Assembly: GCA_032622095.1 (NCBI GenBank) | Contig: CP136066.1 | Span: forward strand, 183,184,716 to 183,248,715 | From: Siphonodentalium dalli | Lineage: Eukaryota > Mollusca > Scaphopoda > Gadilida > Siphonodentaliidae | Direction of reading: 5' to 3' | Length of the DNA: 64,000 nucleotides | Part shown: one piece after another, positions 1 through 11,744 of the stretch | Position numbering within the stretch: the stretch's first letter is position 1 | How the letters are laid out: each line of letters starts with the position of its first letter | Translations under genes and position numbers: made by a program | Notes under the pieces: generated by a model | Seen by the model: the letters and a program-made list of their open reading frames with translations, nothing else | Told to the model about the DNA's origin: nothing | The model's database searches: none

Positions 1-76
1 CGCGTCATGTCTCGAGTATTGTTGGTCTGTATACAACTACAGCAATGCAATAAGATATATTTCATTACTATCAATT
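1..76 (+). repeat. Direct repeat, left copy (window edge)
   Basis: The first 76 bases recur at 2381-2456 with only about three differences. The copy begins exactly at the window edge, so its true left limit is unknown. Lying either side of a minus-strand gag remnant, the pair could be terminal repeats of that retroelement or a tandem duplication of a 2380-bp unit. Confidence 0.7.
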
Positions 77-1092
77 TAAGACAGACCAACCATATTACGA
101 TTTCTATATTTATTTTGATCATATAAAATATACACATAAAACACAAATATACGTTTGGCTTCATGGGGGATGTTCATTTTTCGCTCCACCTGACAATCAA
201 CTATGTAGGCGCTGTGTAGACCCGTTATACAGACGATGCAGAAATGAGTTAAGATTGCATGTGATACTAGAATGTCTGTTGAGTGTCTGGTCTACCACAG
301 CGATTGAAAAGATGAGAGGCCTGGCAGGCTATTGTAGTTATGCATTTACACTGGGTTTCACCGCAGTGGTTTAGAGTGAAATGCCTGTCAGGCTTTATTG
401 GGGAGGATATATCAGTATCCAAAGCCCAAGTTGAGTGTAGTGAATGCCATCTTCTTCACATTAGTCTAGACACAAAATTCGTCTAATAAATATAGAACAT
501 GCTCAACAAGAAAACATTTTATGCTATCCAACATTTCGATACAACTAAAGTATCAAAAATACACTGGGCACTTCGACTGCCGAAAATTGACGATCAAATG
601 TTAACATAACCGGATCTCCCAAGCTTTAATATCACAAATAATGCGAATTGCATCATCAATACGAATATACGACAGCGAATAGTCCTCCTGGTCTATTAGA
701 TCATTAACACTTCAAACGGAAACATGATCATGCGGAGAACTTAGATCCACTATCAGCCGTTTTTATTCGAATATTTCCCGGTTGCCACGCCCTGAGGGCT
801 CACTCTATATGGAAAAAGGGTCAATAACATAACTCTTCAACACTTCATGTGTAAGCAGTGCGGTCACTGCTGCTCTCCTCTGGAATAATGTAGATTGGAA
901 ATTGCGGCACTCTTAGAAATGCGAAGGTAGACTCCGAACCAGTAAGAAACCTGCGCGAAGGCCACTCAACATATAACACACAAACACACGATCAGGATGC
1001 TCGGACACAAATAATTCCAATTGTGAAATTGATATCGGAGTTGACGCCACCATTTCAAGTGGAGTCTCACCATAAACAGGACTACTTGCCAG
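77..1092. other. Non-coding part of the gag-bearing repeat unit
   Basis: No convincing coding segment was seen. It lies downstream of the gag remnant on the minus strand, where a reverse transcriptase would be expected, but no RT motif was found, so the element is internally deleted or ends here. Confidence 0.4.
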
Positions 1093-2112
1093 TCATTTCC
1101 TTTGACCAATAGGGTGAAACCAGAAATTTACGGGGTGGTTGCACAAACACTTTTCACACTTGAAGAAATGAACACAATTTCCTGAAGCAGCCTCTTTCCC
1201 CATCGAAATTAAGACATATTTCCTTGCCATTGTGAACACACCGAATTCGACGTTTCCTTTCTTTCGTGTGTGGTGGCTGTGACCGGGTACCTGTGTCTGC
1301 TGCTGATCGTGGTGTGGCTGACGTAGACAGCAAATATAGGGGCAGAATTCTGAGTTGTGAGAGCTCTGGTTGCAGGATTTGCACCTCAACATCTGATGGC
1401 CAGAAAACACTGTTAAGTTTTTTACCACGCAATTGTAGGAGTGTTGCTGCTTGCGAGGAGAATGTCCTGTGGGATTCGTAAAACAGAGTTCCACCAAATT
1501 TGTGTCAAAAGTCGACGATCATTTTGCCGTATATGACTAACTCCTCACGACGATTGGGGTACTGCTCACACATAATCGATTTATACATCTGAAAGATGTA
1601 GACAAATTCAGACAAGCTCAGATATCTGGCCAAACGTGGATCAAAGTGTGTGCTTGACGTATCTGGGGTCTGGCGGAGTCAGAAGTCCAGGCCGTATTGT
1701 GGGATCAGAAGCGTGGCCAAGTTGAAATATTGGCCAGCGATGATCAGATGTCTAACAGCCGGGACACTAGATCAACTGTGTCCAGAGAGTCTGGGTAAAT
1801 ACCGCGACCATTTAGCAGAAAAATGCCCGTTATATAGTCCGAGATGTTGGGTCTAAAATGAAACATACCGTCATCTGTTCCCAGTGGGGTAGTGTGGTGT
1901 GTGTCCGCCGCCGACGCCGAACGCTCCAAGCGTGGTACAGTCCGCTGCAGGTGAGGAAACTATACCTCACCATCCGAATCGTCGGAAACACATGAAGCGA
2001 CATCGTCGTTCGTAAGTCCTGAACACACGCCCAGCTTGTATATCCATCGGTTGCCGCAAATAACAACATATACAAGTCCCTAAGTTGAAACTGGGCTACG
2101 CGTAGCCTTTTT
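1093..2112 (-). pseudogene. Degenerate DIRS-like retrotransposon gag
   Basis: Reading the minus strand and changing frame where needed gives a continuous gag-like pattern. It runs MFHFRPNISDYI, GQYFNLATLLIPQYG, LSLSEFVYIFQMYKSIMCEQ, YPNRREELVIYGKMIVDF, CKSCNQSSHN-x-x-FCP and a C-x8-C-x5-C finger (EICLNF...GCFRKLC) followed in a shifted frame by KCEKCLCNHP. The arrangement is the one I know from gag proteins of DIRS/tyrosine-recombinase retroelements. Several in-frame stops (after LVSRLLDI, after GLDF, after MIVDF), at least one frameshift and a His-to-Gln change at the last finger position show it is dead. No RT or recombinase is nearby. Confidence 0.6.
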
Positions 2113-2380
2113 TGTTCCCGACTTCTGCCTATAGGAGCCACATTTCACACAAGTCTACGGCACTGACGGTATTAACAAAAGCTTGTCTGAACAGCCTATC
2201 TTTGAGAAGTAATCTGTATAAATGATTCCACACGTATACCACTCGGTCTTACTGTAACACCGTCTGCTCTGGAATCTGAGAGGTGCCATGATAAGCGGCG
2301 TCGACCTTAAATAACACCACATGGCCTTGCCCTGTGTGGGAACATGTTCTAGCAGATTAACTCATGCCCTTTCGTGATCG

Positions 2381-2456
2381 CGCGTCATGTCTCGAGTATT
2401 GTTGGTCTGTATAAAGCTACAGCAATGCAATAAGATATATTTCATTACTATCAATT
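2381..2456 (+). repeat. Direct repeat, right copy
   Basis: Near-identical to bases 1-76 in the same orientation, starting CGCGTCATGTCTCGAG. Similarity stops at TATCAATT in both copies. An AT-rich (CACATATATA)-type microsatellite follows at about 2510-2550. Confidence 0.7.
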
Positions 2457-2459
2457 ATA

Positions 2460-3700
2460 TACGATATTTGAGCTCGATCCGACCAGCCGTTTTCGATTCT
2501 ATGAAGTACCTACATACACACATATATACACACATATATGCATATATACGGATAAGCATTGCGCCACATGTGTATCAAGAAGAGTGTTGAAAATTCCGGA
2601 AAAGTAACAAACTAGTATTTATACCGCAAGGGTATCCACTTCAGTTTCTCCGTTACATTCAATAATTAATCACCATGTCAAATGAAACTACCATGCACTG
2701 TGTGGCGAAACGTTACGTGTGTTGTATGCCTGAAATTATTATTTTTAGCCCGACAGTTAGATGTTGGATAAGTAGAAAAGCCAAACTTTAAAGATGTAAA
2801 TCATTTGGGGTTTGTGGCGCCGCTCGAGTCAATGATAGGATAGGGGAGGGAACCCAAAACTGATAAACTATTTTAGCGCCGATAGGCGAGCTCACTGATA
2901 TGTTACTCTCTATAGACTTCATAACCCGTGCTGTTGTTAACATACACACCAAACAAGAAAAATCGATAATGTTCCCTCTGATAACCAGAACCGCTTGAAA
3001 TCAAATAACGCTTTTATTATTTTTCTATAGTCGCTGCGATCTATTGTAGGTATATTTCGAAAGTGCGCCAATGATCTGTACCCCATTTTTCATATTATCC
3101 GTTAGAAGTCTATAAATTGGTGTCGATTGATTTGAAAATGGACAAAACAATAATTTTACTTAAACTAAAGGTATGGCGAGCAGCTGAAATATCAAAGGTA
3201 AATGTACATATTTTGTTATCAATCAGAGTCAGTTTAAAAGAATGTGGGGCTATTTTCTAAAATAATGAGTATGATATATCGCTGCGAGAAAGCAATGGGA
3301 TTCGTCCATTATTGTCAGAATAACATAATAATGAGATAACATTGCGTATCAAGAGTTCAAGTTACCTTCCTATAATTTCAGTCTATCTTATCGATCATAA
3401 TGATACCGATAACTTGTTCGTGAAAATGTGAAGTCATACCATGAAGTGGAATGGTTGTAACGGGGCATATACTAATTACCTGTAATTTGGGGGGGTATTT
3501 GATAATGGGTTGTCGATGGGTTCACGACGTATCACTTATCAGAAAACAATGTGCATGCATAATGCTATGTGTTGAGCGTACCATATGTGGTTCAAGAAGT
3601 GTACTATTATTGGTGTGACATGTATGTAGGGGACGGGTCATTATTCACAGAAAGTTCCGATATGGATATGTGCAGAGTACGGTTACAACGGTTTAGTATT
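2460..3700. other. Intergenic, nothing recognised
   Basis: AT-rich sequence with a short dinucleotide tract near 2510-2550. No coding, RNA or mobile signature was recognised. Confidence 0.4.
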
Positions 3701-3712
3701 GTAGTCTGTATT

Positions 3713-3960
3713 AACCCGTTCATGACGGGAGCTTCGCTGGTACAGTATTGAAAACCATGTGCCAGTGCATTCTTTATATATATGAGTCTCCCATATATAA
3801 AATAATGAACTGGCTTACCTAATCAATGTAAATATTGTTAGGCCAAAGTATTTTCTTATATATGTGAGGCGCCATATGGGCGAATCGCATATATAAGATA
3901 ATGCATTGGCACAGGGTTTTCGCAAAATTTCAGAAAACTCCAGTCAGGAAACTGTTAACC
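3713..3960. mobile_element. Diverged twin-hairpin element with TTAA ends
   Basis: An old-looking relative of the twin-hairpin family lies between TTAACCCGTTC and GGAAACTGTTAA. The two inner hairpins (about 3772-3825 and 3840-3912) keep the TTATATATG...CATATATAA arms and the GGCACAGGG tail but have many changes. Both ends carry TTAA, as in the younger copies at 37, 47 and 56 kb. Confidence 0.5.
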
Positions 3961-4800
3961 CTATAGAAATGGTTTAAAAGAGATTGTTCGAATGTGCTTT
4001 GGAAATGTTCCATTTACTCTGTTGTTCCTAATGTTGCAGTGGGATTGTCTGTCCAAGTCCAGGAATTTATAAGTGTGTTATCGCAGGGTCCAATTAATTT
4101 GTATTAATATCTATATTGTAGTATATACCTCTCATATGGCTATATGTCTATATTCTATTGTCTCTGACAGAACTACATATTATATTGTAGTATATACGAT
4201 AGAGCTGCATGCTACATGTTACATAATTACATGGTGGAATGTATAACGGGGTGTATGTCTATGTGTTTATGGGCGGTATGCCTCCCCATGGCAATGGGGT
4301 GAGTTGGGCGAGATATAATTGGCCTTATTATCTATTACCAAAATTCTACTATTTAAAAATATACAAGAAATTATCGGTGGGCAGGTCAGAGAGATGTGAG
4401 CTAAATATGTTCGTAAGTTATATAGGCAAGATTGTTGTCCAGATGATTTGGTTTATTTATTTTGTTTTACTTGACTAGCAATATGTTTAGTAGACTGTGT
4501 GTTATGGGTATAGGGTGTCAAATGGTATGGTGAGGTATTCTGTGGGTGGCTGGGTGACGCTGTTGAGTGAATGTTATGCTTGTAGTTCAAGGTTAATTTG
4601 TTAAGTATTTATTACTGATTATGTCAGGTCCTGAGGAAATGTGTCAGAATGTTAAAATAAATAAGTCATCTATTTTTTATGTGTTAAAAAATTATGTCAT
4701 TTGATTCGACTTGAATAATTGCCAGAAAAATCATAGACTTGGAAGGAATCCGCGTGCTATTTATAGTTTCTTTACATGTTTAGTTTATATGAATATGTAT
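3961..4800. other. Intergenic, nothing recognised
   Basis: No coding or repeat signature was recognised. Short tandem-like copies of a TTGTAGTATATAC motif occur near 4116-4200. Confidence 0.3.
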
Positions 4801-4807
4801 AGGCGAT

Positions 4808-5062
4808 AATGAGTTTTAGTGGTGGGGGAAATCCACGCATTTATGGCTAACCTAGCAGTGATTTCAATGGCTGATAAACTCGTCGACCATGTGCGGCAAA
4901 CCACCGGCCATCGGCGAGTAACTGGCAACTCCACCAGATAACGATTTCGAGTCACAAAGTCCAAGATGGAAACATGTGGATTTGAACACTCATCGCCAGC
5001 GCTGGAGGGCCAGACCGCTTGGAGTTGTACCCCTTATCAACTGAGCCACCGATGGCCCTTAG
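4808..5062 (-). mobile_element. tRNA-derived SINE-like element
   Basis: On the minus strand, starting near 5060, there is an A-box-like TGGCTCAGTTGATAAGG (about 5033-5048) and a B-box-like GTTCAAATCC (about 4977-4987), spaced as in tRNA genes. A roughly 170-bp tRNA-unrelated body follows. It does not fold as a normal tRNA by eye, so a SINE head or tRNA pseudogene is more likely than a functional tRNA. Confidence 0.5.
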
Positions 5063-5350
5063 GTATGGTGGAGATGGGAAGTAAAACAAATCATACGATA
5101 TGGCGTTACATAAACCTAATATTTATTGAATTAATTAAGGAATAGTGTGTGTAATGGGAAAAATGATTATGTTTATACTGGCTAAAACAGGCTCCCATTG
5201 GGAGCCTTTTTTCACCATCGGAGGGGCACGCGGCCCATTTTGCGTTAGCAGCCTGTGATTCCTGTGTGCGCTTCGAGCACATGCCATACATATCCTATTC
5301 TTTTATATATATATAGAGAGAGAATTAGAGACAATAGTAATTATGCTAAC

Positions 5351-5640
5351 TCAATATATCTTCGTGCAGATAGGTTTATATTGGACCTAAATTTTGACAT
5401 TGGTTCATATTGGACTTATTAAACTCTGGAATAAGCCCATAGTGGACTTATACCCGTTATTTCGTTGGATGGCGCGGGCCAACATATCCTCGTGCAAATA
5501 GGTTCATATTGAACCTAAATATAAATATTCACATAGGTTCATATTAGACTTATTTGATTCCGAAATAGGCCCATAGCGAGCTTATTTTATTTTAAATTAC
5601 TTATTTAATTAAATTTTTTTAATAAATATTTTGAAAACCT
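5351..5640 (+). repeat. Tandem pair of a dispersed repeat (GGCGCGGGCC family)
   Basis: Two successive units of about 135 bp share CCTCGTGCA-type starts, GGTTCATATTGGACCTAA and AATAAGCCCATAGTGGACTTA; the first ends ATGGCGCGGGCC. Related single copies lie at 33663-33797, 35500-35790 and 36602-36740. Confidence 0.65.
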
Positions 5641-5760
5641 CCGCATGGTACCCCGAGTCACCACACCAACTTTGGATGAAATTGGACAATCAGTCTGGGA
5701 GAAAAATCCGGACAGACAGACGAACAGACAGACAGATCCTACGTTTTATATATATAGATT
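5641..5760 (+). repeat. LINE/SINE 3'-tail-like repeat
   Basis: The segment has the CAACTTTGGATGAAATTGG, CCGGACAGACAGACGAACAG and TATATATATAGATTA pattern seen at the 3' ends of RTE-type elements and their non-autonomous relatives. No coding part is attached. Confidence 0.4.
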
Positions 5761-6660
5761 ACCAAATTGCATAAGAAGGTTATAGAGTAACAGAATTTTG
5801 AAGTTTTTCTTGTATATTCTTCGATTTTATTATCTTTCATTATCTATATACAATCGATGTCATCCACAAAGTTAAAGAATGTCTTTCTGGTCCCTTTTGA
5901 TTAGTGTGTTTAATTTTTCTTACTCCTGTCTAACTGATGAAATCATAGAAGTTTTATCTATTGGAAGTGTTGATATGTTGATGGGTGCTTATAAATTTGG
6001 TCAACTGAAACTATATATTGTAAGGATTACATGTGGAAATGTAAGTGATTACAAATACATGTGCCATTTTGTCCGAAACTACTTGTTGATATAGGGAACT
6101 AGCGCATGCATGCAATGACTGCCGAACAAACGAGAAACTTATTTAAAATCACTTACTAAAAATCCAAGAGTTAGAGTAAACGTTATTCGTCACCCCACCC
6201 ATATTGTAAACAAAACGACAGCCTTTTAGAACATTTAAAACCGACAGTGATTTAGTAAGGACTGAAAATCATTATTCCAGATGCTGAAGATCAACACACC
6301 GTATGTGCGTGTCACCGTATGTGGAGCAAATCAAGAAAATATATAATCGCTATTCGCAACGGGGGTTCTGAGTAGCTCATGTCGTCCATTGCGCCTAACA
6401 TATCACTGACAGAGGGTTTTTTCAGTCACAGGCAGTCTTTATAATTAGTTGCCACATGCATGTGGACTTAGAAAATGAAATCTTTACTCACGTGTGCTTC
6501 GTAATTAGTTGAGTACTGGTCACGTTGGTGTTTAGCCTGAGTACAGTCCATACCTGTTCAAGTATGACTATAAGTGAACGAATATCTTTGCACTGTTTGG
6601 CAGAAATTTAAGGAGAACATTTTTACCTTAAGTGTTCACATCGCCGCACATTCCATGCTC
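5761..6660. other. Intergenic, nothing recognised
   Basis: AT-rich sequence with one 71-codon open frame at 5879 that has no recognisable pattern and is probably chance. Confidence 0.3.
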
Positions 6661-6664
6661 GGAT

Positions 6665-7360
6665 ATTGGCTGCGGACACACCTACCACAGTAGCGATGGC
6701 ATAGTAGGTGTGACAATTTATTATGGTGGAGTTTTGTGACAATTTTGTGACAATAATTCTGTGCCATAGCAAGCCATGTTGCCCGCTGAGTTTCCACACA
6801 ATGAGTTGACTGGACCAATTAATACATTGCGTTTTACCAAGGTTGATCACTGCTCATTACGTTTTGCTGCATTGTATTCTCTACGATATATATAATTGCA
6901 CGACCGATCGTCCAGAATTGTGTTTGACCGTGGCAATCCCTCATTCACTCACATATCATGCGCGTATAGTATTTTATTGATATGCTCTCACTACTTATAT
7001 TAATTCATGCGTATTAAGACAGTTCCCCAATTGCGTTTTTAATTTTGCGACTTTTAGTTCTACGCATAATTCCGCTAACATTATCATGTGGGCCGATGAA
7101 GCTGTGTCGGAACTGTTGGGGGAAATGCAGCTGAAAGAAAGTATCTGGAACAAACAAAGCGAACAATATACACAAGGACCAAAACAAGAAAAAGGCTGAT
7201 CATAACGAACTTTGGAAGACTAATGGTGCGAATATGCAGTGGGCGACATGGTTAGCTATGGCATATTAATTGTGACGACCAATTGTCACCAAACTCCACC
7301 ATAATAAATTATCACACCTACTATGCCATAGCTACTGTGGTAGGTGTGTCCGCAGCCAAT
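6665..7360. mobile_element. 696-bp MITE with long terminal inverted repeats
   Basis: The ends are inverted copies starting ATTGGCTGCGGACACACC, with similarity continuing for about 130 bp (for example CTCCACCATAATAAATT near 7295 and its complement near 6720). No clear target duplication was found. No coding capacity. Confidence 0.7.
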
Positions 7361-7970
7361 GGCTACCCGTTATCAACTGCGGCATTTTGTCATGCTTTTT
7401 TGTTGCTTGTTCTTTTCTCGTTTCAGTTTAGATTCATTATTCAATTGTGTGTGTTTCAACGTATTTCGTCTGAATGTAATTTCAACCTACGTGATATTTG
7501 CAACATTAATTGATTATTTCCCAAAAATATATTTTCATTTAACCATAATATTTCTGCTATATTTGTCTTCTATCTTTAATACTACTATTGATACACTTTC
7601 CTTGTAGTATATGGACCTGATGCGTAGCCACACGTAGTCGACAGCAGCATACACATTTATGTGCATTTCATACGCATGCAGGCTCCGTTCTGTCTAAACC
7701 ATGTCCATATGGCACGTCTGTATGTTACCCACATTGATAGTGTTGTGTGGACACCCTATACATCGCCATGCATACTTAATTGTATTCTTAGATTAGTACC
7801 TATTCGATTAAAAGCGATCGCACCTTGCTTTGAGGTAAAATCGTACAATAACCACATGCGTGTGATATAGATTCGATCAAATATTGATGTAAAATAAAGT
7901 ATACTCTAACCACATACGTGTGATTTAGAATTGATACACTGCAAAATCATGGTATATATATTTCACTACC
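7361..7970. other. Intergenic, nothing recognised
   Basis: Chance-looking open frames only. A motif around CCACATGCGTGTGATAT is present twice (7853 and 7910). Confidence 0.3.
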
Positions 7971-8561
7971 TTAAAGGGGTACTGTACGCCAAATGTTGTT
8001 GTTGGTTTCTATAGTCTCCGAGTCGGAGAATAAGGTAACAATTTTTCCATTATTTGAAAGTCCGTTGAGTACGAAGTCATGTTACGGATGACAAATTTAC
8101 CGGAATGCAAAAATACAAATTGTCGTTGTCGAGTAATATTTGTAAAGTTTTCAACCAAGTGAATCAAATAAAAGTTATATTATATGCATACTAGTCCCAT
8201 ATTATCATTTAAGTTATTGTATCGTCGCTAGTCAGTGAGTGGCTTGAGTGTTCTCCCCGTATCATCATAATATTTTAAGCGATCGTGTGTGCGATCGGTT
8301 TAACAATCCAGTATCCCTCAATTACTGTTTTTGATTACGGTAATTCGTAATTTAATTGACGCCATTTTATGGCTCCAGTCATAAATTCAATTTATATCAA
8401 ATTATTAACTTTTAAATTATAAAATTTTAAGATAGCCTATTAACCTGAGCGTTTACAGAATACATCTTCGACTCAAATTACTTATGTTTCTATATATTAT
8501 CGATATTAGATCGTTGTTGTCACCGGAAATTTAATGAAAATGGCGTACAGTACCCCTTTAA
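7971..8561. mobile_element. TTAA-flanked 583-bp MITE
   Basis: TTAA at 7971-7974 and 8558-8561 flank an element (7975-8557) whose ends are inverted copies of AGGGGTACTGTACGCCA (17 bp). TTAA duplication is the hallmark of piggyBac-type transposition. The interior is non-coding. Confidence 0.75.
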
Positions 8562-9184
8562 GCTTATAACACAATATCACATCAACTTACACAAAAACCA
8601 TCTAAAACCACCTTGGTATTACGTGCATTTCTTCATTTTTATCGCCAATGTTTGTGGGTTGTTATTTTTAATTTATATACTATATTTACTGCATTACCCC
8701 CTTTACTTTCTTTCTCTTACTTATATATTTTAATTATATACACATTCTACACACAGTAATATGTGCAGGCATGAGATCATACCTTTGTATTTAATAATAA
8801 TTATTAATTAATAATACACATGACCGTTTGAGTTGAGTTGGGATATCAGCTCACAACAGTCATGAAAAAGCCTGCAATCTCGATCTGGGTCCACCCGCTT
8901 CGGGTGCACACCTAATGTGAAATAGATTATTGAGGAGAAATTATTAACTAAGAATTATATTCTCTGCCTTGCATGTTTGTCCAGTGTTATAACCCCAATT
9001 AGAACTGGTCATCATAAAGTGCCCAGGTACTGTACTGGTGGAATATGATCCCTTTACGGCTGAAGCAGAAATTCGTGGCATGATCTATCGATGGTGACGC
9101 GGTTGGCCCATTGGCTGGTTTTGGTGCCAGTGCGATTTTATATAAATAAAGGTGATAACTCTCACACGACGAACTATTACTCAC
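8562..9184. other. Intergenic or intron, nothing recognised
   Basis: A 61-codon minus-strand frame (8999-9184) continues past the donor of the PAN-like exon but shows no domain pattern and is probably intron. Confidence 0.3.
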
Positions 9185-9500
9185 CTGGATTAATCCGCCG
9201 GTAGTACTCTGCCCCTGTTAAAGGTATATTTGATGGGCTTCCACTGAAGAGATTCTGTTAAAAAAAGTGACACATCTGACTGTTCTTGTCATAGACGAAA
9301 GATACACATTTATTGGATAAACATATTCTCGTACAGTACATCTCTCCAGCTGAAATTTGAACCGGGGTTGGAACATTAGCGAACTGCCTTGCCATAGTTA
9401 CTCCGTCCAACTTTTGAAGGTGTTTCATGCGGACAACAGATAGCATGGAGAGACATGTCTGGAACGAACACCACGCCACTGTGAGATAAAAAGGCGACAG
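9185..9500 (-). pseudogene. PAN/apple-like domain exon with in-frame stop
   Basis: The minus strand reads EMYCTRICLSNKCVSFVYDK then NSQMCHFF, the C-x3-C-x5-C-x-S-F-x-Y pattern of PAN/apple domains. After a TAA it continues in the same frame NLFSGSPSNIPLTGAEYYRR and ends at a CCAG/GTGAGT donor (intron from 9184 downward). A possible acceptor (TTTTTATCTCACAG) lies near 9472. The TAA follows a run of seven T. A frameshift does not explain it because both halves share one frame. It is either a nonsense mutation or an inactive exon. PAN domains bind proteins or carbohydrates in secreted proteins. No other exon of this gene was identified. Confidence 0.45.
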
Positions 9501-9959
9501 CATTTCATCTAAGTGTGGAATGATTTAAATCAGAATAAATTATGATGCGTATTTATCTGCTAAACAAAATGCATCACAGCACCACGTGACTATCTCTCTC
9601 AGGCGGGAACCAGCTGCAACAATGAGCATCGATTTATCATGGAACACTGCTGTAGTCACTTCCCAATGTCACTTTCGTCGCGCGACAAAACTTTGCGATA
9701 ACTCGCGTTCTCCGCCGCGCGACGAAAGCGACAGAAGCGACGAAACATGCGATATTTCCCACTTTCCGTCGCGAGATTTCTGTTTTGTTATTTAAACAAA
9801 TTATTATTCATTTCGAAGTTTTGAGTTTAAGGACTTTGCTAACCCAATTTCAACCCAAATTTGATAGTCAAAATAATAGATTGTGCTCACTTTTATTAGT
9901 AATCACAGCAACTAAACCCATGGATGCAGAATTTTAACAGTATAATTCATGGTGGATTA
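9501..9959. other. Intergenic with a small GC-rich inverted repeat
   Basis: TTTCGTCGCGCGACAAA near 9675 and CGCGCGACGAAAGCG near 9717 are inverted copies and could form a 60-bp hairpin. Otherwise nothing recognised. Confidence 0.4.
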
Positions 9960-10199
9960 TCTTAGAAATACACAATGTGAACTTTATAGAGTAGTAGAGT
10001 CGCTTATGTCCGATTTTGGGCTCCCGTGGGAAATTCATGAACAAATATAGAGACCATGTTCATGAGCCAGTATATGGTCTCTACTTCAGAAAATAATTTG
10101 TAAGACCCCCTGGGGTCGCGACTGGGTGGTCTGATGACGTCACAAAGATGGCCGCCATGCTCATTGTCTTAAGTTCGCCATTGTTAGATTTCATGATAA

Positions 10200-11326
10200 A
10201 ATTATAATTGTGACATAAAATATATGACAATCATTTTGTACCGTGTATGGTGTGACGCCATGTTATATTTTTATTTAAACAAATTTCCTCTCGATCAAAG
10301 ATGGCCGCCAAAATGGCGACCGGAAGTGGGAAAATTGATGATTTTCCATACATGTCGCTTACATCATTTCCGATTGTATCGAATTGGTGACGATTAAGGA
10401 ATATACTTCTCTTCAATCTTGATAACAACTCACTTAGGCATCACATTAGTTGATTTCTTTAATCATAACCTTGATTGTCTTCTCCAAGTGCGATGATTTA
10501 AAGGAAATGGTTGAATTTCGCCAAAATATACTTTTATATTTTCTAACTATTTCCTTTTAGAAATTTAAAATTAATCGATGATGGAAATGAGTATGATCAT
10601 TACATAAGGTATTTAAATCTAACTAGATCCCGAAACTGTCAACTTAATCCAAGATGGCTTCCAAGATGGCGGCCAAAATACGATAATACGCAAATTTTAC
10701 CCTCTTTCATCCAATTACGTTTCTGTCATGCAGAAGGTGAATGCAGTAAACTAATTTGCTTCTTCCAAATAAATATTCGCCATGTTATGGCCATTCATTG
10801 TAGTTGTCTTACCGCAATGATTCAAAATGCCAGTTCATATGGCAATTATTGTCCAAATAAGCATCGTGAAAATTCGCCAATCATTATATTTGTATACGTC
10901 AAATAAATTGTCCACCAATTTTCGTACAATAACCTCCCCATGACCGTGTTCTGCTGAAGTTAATCTATATATGCCACTTGGTTGGGGTGGGTATCAAGAT
11001 GCATGAATGCAGCATGATATATTCAATTTATGGGATATAGCCAGACTGATCTGATTAGTCTTAGTCGAATAGAATTAGAACAGTTTGAGTCATTAGGATA
11101 TATATGGATCGGCCTTTATAATATGATCTCAAAGATGCCATTATTATTATAGTGAACCATGACCACCTCCGTAGTTACGCGTGCTGATTAAACTTCCTTC
11201 ATTTCCACATTTCCTTTGGTTCATGATAACGTTATAACCAGAATCAACACGGCACGTCATGAGATGTTATTAACTCCAACTATTACTTCACATTATGTTG
11301 TAAGAAGTTAGTGGACTGCGTTGCCC
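10200..11326. other. Left arm interior of layer 1, non-coding
   Basis: Contains several AAGATGGCGGCC/GCCGCCATCTT-type motifs (about 10146, 10298, 10651-10676). No coding pattern was recognised. Confidence 0.45.
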
Positions 11327-11359
11327 CATAATGTACGGTGGCTGGATGAGGACATGGGA

Positions 11360-11690
11360 AATTTAATTTTTATCTCGTTTAAACGAGATAACTATCTCGT
11401 TTAAACGAGATAGCAGATGGGAAATTTTATTTTTATCTCGTTTAAACGAGATAATTTATCTCGTTTAAACGAGATAAGTGATGGGAAATTTTATTTTTAT
11501 CTCATTTAAACGAGATAACTTATCTTGTTTAAACGAGATAGCAGGTGGGAAATTTTATTTTTATCTCGTTTAAACGAGATAACTTATCTGGTTTAAACGA
11601 GATAGCAGGTGGGAAATTTAATTTTTATCTCGTTTAAACGAGATAACTTATCTTGTTTCAACGAGATAGCAGGTGGGACATTTTATTTGT
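11360..11690. repeat. Array of palindromic 20-mers, left arm
   Basis: About five units of roughly 60 bp, each with GGTGGGAAATTTTATTTT and two copies of the perfect palindrome TATCTCGTTTAAACGAGATA, some with single changes. The inverted counterpart is at 17865-18110. Confidence 0.9.
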
Positions 11691-11744
11691 ATAGTTATAA
11701 TACAACAGTTACTAGTGGCCAGTCCAGACGGTTGCGCTCGTATA

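Noticed and set aside
4970-5062. Functional tRNA gene on the minus strand
   Set aside because: A and B boxes are present, but I could not fold a normal cloverleaf and a long non-tRNA body follows, fitting a SINE.
5170-5205. GGCTCCCATTGGGAGCC followed by T run, like a bacterial terminator
   Set aside because: The window is eukaryotic and no gene ends here; a short chance palindrome is enough.
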